A model generated the notes under the pieces. That model did not search any database, was not told the origin of the DNA, and was given only the letters and a program-made list of their open reading frames with translations. The translations under genes and the position numbers were made by a program. 64,000 nucleotides of DNA from Diabrotica undecimpunctata (taxonomy: Eukaryota > Arthropoda > Insecta > Coleoptera > Chrysomelidae), in NCBI RefSeq assembly GCF_040954645.1, contig NC_092810.1, forward strand, positions 12,076,377 to 12,140,376. The letters run 5' to 3'. Numbering within the stretch: the stretch's first letter is position 1; each line of letters begins with the position of its first letter. Of this stretch, positions 56,748 through 64,000 are shown piece by piece.

Positions 56748-58678
56748 TCGAAACGGGATTAGAAGAAGATAAAGAAAAATACTATAGGCAGAGATGATTG
56801 GTAAAAAAGAGAGTCACACAAGCAAAAGCAAAAACATGGAAAGAATTTGGAGAAGAACTTCAGGAAGAATATATAATAAATAATAGAAAATTTTGGACGA
56901 CAACACGACACATAAGGCAGTGAAAACGAAAGGAAATAAACGCAGTAAGAGATACTTCAAACTAAATACAAATAAGCCCAGAACAAGTAGCTAGGGTATG
57001 GAAAGAATATTATGAGAAAAAATTGGATACCGAAGTGATAAAGAAAGACAATATAATCAATGAAGGCGAAGAAAACACAGAGCTAGAGCAAATAAGTAGA
57101 GAAGAAATAATAGAAGGATTATCAAATATAAAAATAGGCAGGGCAGGTGGAGATAATGAAATTGAACCGGAAATGGTAAAATACATGGGACAAGAAGGAA
57201 TAAACTGGCTATGGATAATATTTAAAGAGGCGTGGGAAAAACAAATAATCCCTAAAGACTGGCAGAACAATATCATCGTGCCAATATATAAAAAAGGAGA
57301 ACATATAAACTGCGACAACTATAGAGCAATATGTCTGTCATCGGTATGCTTTAAAATATATACGAAAATAATAGAGAAGAGATTGAGACAAGAAGTAGAA
57401 ATAGTATTGGGAGAAGAACAAATGGCATTAAGACCGGGAAGATAGACAAATAACAACATATATATCATTAAAAATCTAATAGAAAGAAGCATAATTACGG
57501 GGGAAAAACTAGTATTAGCATTCATAGACCTAAGAGCAGAATTTGACACGATAGAAAGACATATTATAGGAAAATGCTTGAGGAAAATAAACGTACCTAA
57601 TGCAATGATAAAAATTATAGAAAGTACTTACAAAGAGGTAAAAGGAAGGGTACAAATAACAGGGGAAAGATCGGAAGCATTTAATTGGAAGAGAGGTATT
57701 AAACAAGTAGACAGTCTCAGCCCTCTGCTATTCATAATAGTAATGAACGAATTAATAAGAAACACTAGAGTCAGAACCAATCAACTACAGACAATAATAG
57801 GTTACCGCAGATTACAACCGGTAACAATAGAGTCCTTAATGTATGCAGACGACATAGTACTAATAGCAGATATCGAGAATAAAATGCAGAAACTAATGGA
57901 TATATGGGTAGAACAAATAGAAGAACTAAAAATGGAGATAAACGAGGAAAAAAGTAAGATAATGATAATCAGCGGCAAAGGAGATAAGGAAGATAATCAA
58001 ATAAAGATTAAATGTAAAAACTCAGAATTGGAAATAGTAACAACTTACGAATACCTGGGAAGTATAATAACTAATGACGGAAAAATAGACTGGGAAATAA
58101 CAAATAGAGCAAAGAAATCAAACAAGTTATATTATGCGTTAGCCCCAATAATGGGAAAAAGAGGACTTTCACGAGAAACAAGAATAAAAATATATAACAC
58201 AATAGTGAAACCGACTGTGCTCTATGCAAGTGAAAACTAGACAATTCTGAAAAAACATAAGAGCAGGATAAACGCAATGGAGATGAGACATTTAAGAAGA
58301 ATAGTTGGAAAGACAAAATGGGATAAATTAAGCAACGAGACTATTAGGAGAATGGCCAACCAGGAACCGATAATGAACAAAATAGCAAAGAGACAAATGA
58401 ACTGGTATGGGCATCTGATGGGGATGCAAACCAATAAAATAATAGAAAAATTTATGAAGCAAAAAACATCGGAAAAAGAAAAAGAGGCAGACCAAAAAAA
58501 AATTAGATAAAGCAAGTAGTAGAGGCGGGAAAACTTAAATAAAAACCACTCGAGGAATTGAAAATATTAGCAAGAAACAGAAAAGAATGGAAGAGGTGTG
58601 TATATGGAAATTAAAATAGCTAGCCCAAATCCGACACCCTGATAGGGTAAAAGGCAGGGGAGAAAGAAAGAAAGAAAG
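56748..58678 (+). mobile_element. 5'-truncated LINE with (GAAA)n tail and 14-bp TSD
   Basis: AATGGATTGCTGCA occurs at 56734-56747 and 58679-58692. Basic linker, then 57023-57445: GDNEIEPEMVKYM, PIYKKGEHINCDNYRAICLS and EEQMALRPGR with a TAG next. Then AFIDLRAEFDTIERH, and 57578-58240: GERSEAFNWKRGIKQVDSLS, SLMYADDIVLIAD (palm motif intact), INEEKSKIMIISG and YEYLGSIITNDG. A TAG replaces the expected Trp at 58240, then MEMRHLRRIVGKTKWDKLSN and NWYGHLMGMQ. The tail GAGAAAGAAAGAAAGAAAGA marks the 3' end. Several breaks are TGG-to-TAG type, consistent with neutral decay. A LINE family different from the AAG-tailed one. Confidence 0.85.
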
Positions 58679-58692
58679 AATGGATTGCTGCA

Positions 58693-58870
58693 AAAAATCG
58701 AAAATTTAATAAAATCAGCAAAAACTTAATAAATTCCGCAAGAAATAATCCACAACTTCATTTTAATTTTTTTTTATTTAAAATAAAGATGAAGAAAAAG
58801 TAAAAGGAATCAAAGGTAGTCAATAATATATATTAAAAAGCCCCTTAAGGGTCGCGGTAACGATGCGACC
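58693..58870. other. Short spacer
   Basis: AT-rich, no feature. Confidence 0.5.
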
Positions 58871-60990
58871 TAGACATCATAGGACGAAATCAGATGGCCT
58901 AACAGTGGTAAATGTACTAAAGAAAAAGCGACACTATATAACTCAGGAAATAACCTACCCCATCATTATAACGAAGTTGTATTTCTAGTTAAAACAGCCT
59001 CAAACAAATCAGTAAGGAACTTCATGGCATACTCAGATAGGGCAGCACTACTACAAGTCCAAGTCGATCCTGTTGACCTTAACATTATACAAATCTATGC
59101 ACCAACCTTGGACAAGCCTGAAAATAAAGTAAAACAATTGTACAGAGAGATTAAGGAGTTAATGAAACTGATCAAGAAGAACCAGACAATTATAATCATG
59201 GAAGATTTCAATGCGAAGGTAGGGCAAGTATGTGTTGATGATGTCGTGAGTGACTTTGGCTTAGGAGATCGAAACGAGGGAGGTGATATGCTAATCCAGT
59301 TCTGTCAAGAAGAAAAATTAGTTATTGCGAATACCTGGTACAAACTGCCACCTCGGAGACTCTACACCTGGCAGTCTCTACAACATACGCATGACAACAT
59401 CGTAAGAAATCAAATTGATTTTTTATTGATTAACTAGAGATACAGAAATGGTTTGCAAGGAGTAAAAACGTACCCTGGAACAGATATCGGATCTGATCAC
59501 AATGCCATAGTAGGTAAATTAAAAATAAAGCTTAAGAAAATTAAAAGAAAATCCATAAAGAAAAAAACAGCTAAAAACAACCTAACCTAACAGAAGACAA
59601 ATGGAATTGTATTAAAAAATCTATCGTAACCACCACCAAGTTTCTGATCGCTTCCGAAAAGTACAAAAAGCAGAATTGGATGACTGACGAAATATTATCA
59701 ATGATGGACGACCGCAGATCATTTAAAAACAAAGACCGAATCAAACATTAGTAGATTAATCGACAAATACGTAAAGAGTGTCGCAAAGCTAAAGAACAGT
59801 GGCTGCTAGACAGGTGTGTAAAAATGGAGGAACTGGAAGAAAAACATAACCACTTTAACATAAATAAACTCGTTAAAGAAGTGACAGGTCATACAAAACC
59901 TTGCTGTTTTAACAGTATTGTGAAGGACAATAAATTCATTACTGATCCCAAGCATCTACTTTAACATTGGGGAAACTACACACAGCAACTATACTCAGAA
60001 AACACTTGAAGAAACTCTGAAAGTGAATATAAAAGTGAACCCTTTCCCAAAATATTAAAGTCAGAAGTTGTAAGAGCAATCAAATAGAGTAAATGGGGAA
60101 AAGCACCAGGCCCAGACGACATATACATAGAGGTTCTAACAATGTTGAGCGAAGACAATATAGACACCTTGGTAGATCTTTTTAATGAGATTTATGGGTC
60201 CGGTGAAATACCACAGGATTGACTTCAATCAACCTTTATACCAATCCCAAAAAAGCCAAACGCTAATAGTTGCGACCAATTCCGAATGATCAGCTTATTG
60301 AGCCAGAACCTAAAACTATTCTTAAAGATAATTCACACAAGAATATACAACTGATGGAAAAGAGACATTAGCCCCACACAGTTTGGTTTAAGACAAGGAT
60401 TTGGCACAAGAGAAGCACTTTATAGCTTAACTGTCCTACTTCAGAAATGCAGAGATCAAGATCAGCAAACATATGTCTTCCTATGCTTTATAGATTATCA
60501 GAAAGCGTTCGATTGTGTTAATCATTCAGAATTAGTAAGATTGCTCCAGGAACATTCGACAGATGAGAATGACCTTAAAATCATAAATGGAAAAAAGTGT
60601 ACGACAGGTTTTGCTAGAGCCTTAAGTGACACAGAAGATGGAATCAAAATCATCGGACAGACTATTAGTAATCTTCACTATGCTGATGATACAGTCATAA
60701 TAGCTAATAGCCAAGAAGCGCTACAACGAGTAATAGATAGAATAAACACAAGGAGAACGACTGGGCTTGCAGATTAATATAGACAAGGCGAAGGTAATGG
60801 TGGTTAGCAGAACACGAAATATGCAATTAAATATAAGAGTAAACAATGAGAACATCCAAAAGGTCCCCAAGTTCAGATATCTCGGCAGTTGAATAACTGA
60901 AAATCTAGATCCAGACATAAGCAAGCCAGAACAGCATTTACTAATATGAGAACCTTGCTAAGCAACAGTCTTACTCTCAACAAAACTACA
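58871..60990 (+). mobile_element. LINE copy with endonuclease and RT, AAG-tailed family, decayed
   Basis: The only copy here with most of the AP-type endonuclease: 59024-59437 reads DLNIIQIYAPTLDKPENK, IIIMEDFNAKVGQV (family GDFN, here EDFN), GLGDRNEGGDMLIQFCQE, NTWYKLPPRRLYTWQS and RNQIDFLLIN. After a stop come VKTYPGTDIGSDHNAIVG, a worn linker, then KAPGPDDIYIEVLTML, FIPIPKKPNANSC, TQFGLRQGFGTREALYSL and LCFIDYQKAFDCVNH. A deletion near 60580 removes the RQGC box, followed by ISNLHYADDTVIIANSQEA (palm intact) and worn thumb text to 60990. The 3' end is missing. Confidence 0.8.
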
Positions 60991-61399
60991 ATCCTGTTGT
61001 CCAAACATCTCTATTGAAGTCTGCATATATCTAAAACCTATAATTAGCTCCATGTGACAATACATTCGGCCTCTCCTCAAAAAAGGACCCATGTAAAGAC
61101 TACGCTTATCTCCTTCAAAATTGACAGTATAATTACTATAAGTATTAACTTTTAAAAACACAGCTCTTACAATCAAACTTTGATAGTGTTAAGCACCATT
61201 ACTATTACATTAAACAATGCCTCAAAAGTGGAGCAGAAGAAGCAAATAAGTAAATATGTAAAAACCGAACGAAGAAAGCCATATTAGTGGGATGAAAAAT
61301 CGAAGAAAAAATAAAGATTATCGAGATAAATACCACAAACACTTAAATATAAATACTGATCAAAGTAAAAACGAATATCGAACAGTTTAAAGAAACGTA
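60991..61399. other. Unclassified, possible LINE 5' debris
   Basis: No clear motif. Worn lysine-rich text near 61260-61400 may be the N-terminal linker of the next LINE. Confidence 0.35.
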
Positions 61400-62920
61400 C
61401 GAGGTGCGATAACTAAGAAGAAAAACGAAAGCTGGGAAAGAAACTGCTCCAGAATTAATACTTACTTAGGCGTTAGCAAAAGCACCAAAAGTTGGAGAAT
61501 ACTTCTCGATCTCTTGGACAAGATAAGACTAAAGATATCATCTCACCGATCAGCCCAGATAAATGGAACGAATACTTCGCAAATATACTGACGGGAAAAA
61601 GGGCAGAATATTTGCAAACAACTCAAATACAATCAGAGGTACAAGTACATACAAGAGCTTTCCCAATTAGGATTGACGATAAAGAAGTAGCACGAGTATG
61701 CCAAGCATTAAAGAATAAAAAATCACCAGGCCCTGGCAATATTCCACCTGAGCTACACAAGTACGATACAAGCAAATTATATAAGCAGCTAGCCAGCCTT
61801 AACCAAAAATGTTGTAACGGAGAAAGTATACCGGAGGAGTGAAAAACATCGTTTATCACGACAATACATATTAAGAGAAGTAAAGATATATGTGACAATT
61901 ATCGAGGAATCGCAGTCCTTAGCACCATCTCCAGAGTTTACAGGAAGCTTATCAAAAAGAGAATGGAAGATGAATTCTGTGATAAGGAGGCCAAAGAATA
62001 GGCCGGCTTTAGAGCAGATAGATCAACTATTAACCATCTGTTTACTGTTATCCAGCTAATCGAAATAAAAGTAGCACGCAATCAATCAGTCATCTCCTCT
62101 ACGTGGATGTTAAAAAAAGCTTATGATAGTGTGCCACAACAAAAACTCTGGGAAGCTCTCGAGAAAACAAATATTAGTGTAACCTAAGTCAAGGCTATTC
62201 AATACCTATGGAAGACGTGGAAAATAAAATGCAGAAACATGGGAATTCCCCTAAACGACGCAATATTGTACAGATTGAGTTTTGCAGACTACCAGATAGT
62301 AATGGCCCAAGACAATGAAGACCTCAAATATATGACCCGTAAACTTATCGACGAATACGAACTATGGGGGCTAGAAGTATTGGAAAAAATACAGCGAGAA
62401 ATAATTCACTGTCAAAAATACAAATATTTAGGCATGCAAATAACCATCGATGGCAAATAAGATGAAGAAATTAAACATAGAAATGAACAGGGAAGACAAG
62501 CCATTAGGCAAGTAAACAGTGTGGTGTGTGACAAAACAATTTCCAAAGAAAACAAACACAAAATCTATAACAGCAATATAAAAAGCATTGTAACATATGA
62601 AAGTAAGGTATGGCAACTGAACTGGAAAAAACTTAAAAGCATTAGAAGCAACAGAAATGGACTTCTGGAGAAGAGCGACTGGAAAATCAAGATTAGACAG
62701 AGTTAGAAACGAAAGAATACGAGAAATTATGGGCGTTAAGCACAATATAACAAAGAACATCATAATAAATCAACTAAGATGGTATGGACACGTCCAAAGA
62801 ATGGATGAACACAGAATACCAAAGAAAGTATTGAACTGGACACCGCATAAAAGAAGAAAGCATGGTAGACCGAGAGTAAGTTGGGGAAAAGGAATTGATA
62901 AAGACTTAAGGGAGAGATAA
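61400..62920 (+). mobile_element. Decayed LINE related to the (TA)n-tailed family
   Basis: 61492-61842: WNEYFANILTGK, ALKNKKSPGPGNIPPEL and NGESIPEE then TGA for Trp. 61855-62190: ICDNYRGIAVLS, AGFRADRSTINHLFTVIQ and a shifted KKAYDSVPQQKLWEAL. Near 62210 a deletion removes the RQGC box. 62239-62460: LSFADYQIVMAQDNEDL (the FADD motif is damaged to FADY) and YKYLGMQITIDGK. 62521-62920: IYNSNIKSIVTYES, then MDFWRRATGKSRLDRVRNER, WYGHVQRMDEHR and KRRKHGRPRVSW. Its C-terminal end is met directly by another LINE at 62921. Confidence 0.75.
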
Positions 62921-63815
62921 GTAGAGGAGTAAGACAGGACTGTGTACTTTCACCATTACTATTTAATATATATTCCGAAGAGTTATTTACGCAAGCACTT
63001 AAAAACTGTACAGAAGGGATCAAGATAAATGGTGAAAATATAAATAACATCCGTTATGCTGACGATAGTCATTATCGCTGAAAGTTAGATAGACCTGCAG
63101 ACGTTACTAAACACAATTTGTGATACTGGGGAACAGCTTGGTTTAACAGTTAACATAAAGAAAACAAAAACCATGGTTATAGTAAGAGGGGCAAAGTCAT
63201 TACAAGGATCCAAATAAAAAATGAAGATATTGAGCAAGTGGACAATATGAAATACTTAGGAGTCTGGATTACGAAAGATCTGAATACGAAATCAGAAATT
63301 CGCTCAAAAATGGGGCAATCAAGAGCAGTCTTTTGAAGACAAGGAAATTTCTGATTAACCAAAAGTTTCAATCTGCAAATCCGATATCGGATGGTAAAAT
63401 GTTATATCCACCCTATTCTTCTTTATGGTGTCGAAGCCTAGACTGTTAATGTTGACTAAATGAGAACCAAATGAGAAGATACCATAGACCGATCATATTA
63501 CGAGCAAAATGGTGTTGCACAGAATGAGAAGAGACAGAGAACTTTTGACCACCATTAAAAGGCGAAAGACAGCATATTTGGGGCACATACTATAGAAATC
63601 ATAAGTACGAGTTGTTGCAGCTGATTATGAAGGCTAAAATCGAAGGAAAAAGAGGTCCTGGTAGGCGACACATATCCTGGCTGAAAAACATTCGCTACTG
63701 GACTGGGTTAGACATACAGACGATCTTAAGAACAGCAGAAGATAGAGACAAATTTACAATGGTTATAGCTAACCTTCATTAGTGGAGACGGCACTAGAAG
63801 AAGAAGAAGAAGAAG
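62921..63815 (+). mobile_element. 5'-truncated LINE 3' half, AAG-tailed family
   Basis: Begins abruptly with SRGVRQDCVLSPLLFNIYSE, then INNIRYADDS (palm motif kept, followed by a shift), KTKTMVIVRG-like text, EQVDNMKYLGVWITKDLNTK, LLYGVEA, worn thumb text and the end VIANLH, then GGAGACGGCAC and an AGAAGA repeat (63794-63813). Many stops and shifts. It probably inserted into, or recombined with, the LINE that ends at 62920. Confidence 0.75.
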
Positions 63816-64000
63816 GCAAGATATGCTTTATTAAATTTTGTTTCGTTTTAATTAACATTTAGGATTATTTAGTATCAATTATATATTTTATTTGTCCATG
63901 ACAAATTTCTCATTGTACAGTTTTCATTAAGATAAGACGTACTTACACTAGAGAACGAGCTAGTTGAAGCCATAGCAATAAAATTGGCACATCAAGGATC
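63816..64000. other. Non-coding DNA to window end
   Basis: AT-rich, nothing recognised. Confidence 0.5.

Overview
The window is animal nuclear DNA, AT-rich and packed with transposable elements. It looks like part of a large, repeat-rich insect genome. I suspect a beetle from the mix of element families, but that is inference. There is no bacterial-style gene order and no operon. I see only two candidate host features: a tRNA-Asp-like gene (34838-34909, + strand, with several damaged stems) and one short exon-like block (about 50900-51098, - strand) with good splice signals and a weak resemblance to the second Ig domain of beaten path-like cell-surface proteins. Nearly everything else recognisable is mobile DNA.

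Region by region. 3.5-4.7 kb: a decayed LINE ORF1 with a damaged zinc knuckle. 5.3-8.9 kb: an old LTR-retrotransposon gag/protease remnant, split by two LINE insertions in opposite orientation, each with a target-site duplication (TSD). 9.6-11.5 kb: two - strand LINE 3' ends. 11.53-13.87 kb: a pogo/Tigger-type DNA transposon with terminal inverted repeats (TIRs), TA target duplication and a C-terminal PHD-like finger, itself hit by a 171-bp poly(A) insertion. 14.5-15.2 kb: LINE debris. 15.78-22.60 kb: a complete, very young Ty3/gypsy element (287/289-bp LTRs, CGTG TSD, gag, pol, shrunken env) that landed inside the 3' UTR of a - strand RNase H-bearing LINE (22.6-23.8 kb).

24.0-25.2 kb: a decayed Tigger-like transposase. 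25.46-26.38 kb: a 915-bp element with perfect 35-bp inverted ends. 26.95-28.70 kb: a 5'-truncated RNase H LINE with a 10-bp TSD. 30.9-32.1 kb: a Penelope fragment and a LINE fragment. 32.32-34.64 kb: a Penelope-like element with an uninterrupted 694-codon RT/GIY-YIG reading frame between 136-bp inverted repeats that carry a hammerhead-like motif. 36.09-37.93 kb: a LINE with a 13-bp TSD. 38.21-40.55 kb: a Tc1/mariner-group element with TIRs, TA duplication and an unusually long D-to-E spacing. 41.1-41.7 kb: a dispersed direct repeat. 42.29-44.57 kb: a 2.3-kb foldback element with ~830-bp arms.

45.1-48.1 kb: two LINEs bounded by long (TA)n tracts. 48.97-50.5 kb: a broken piggyBac transposase. 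51.5-63.8 kb: LINE fragments only. Most of these belong to one family with a short AAG-type 3' tail, and two carry clear TSDs.

How the parts relate: these are independent selfish elements layered on each other, not a pathway. The most intact ones are the Penelope-like element and the gypsy element. TSDs, nesting and near-identical repeats give an order of insertion. The Penelope-like element, with its paired inverted repeats and U3/A8-type hammerhead-like core, and the long-spacing mariner-group transposase are the most unusual things here.
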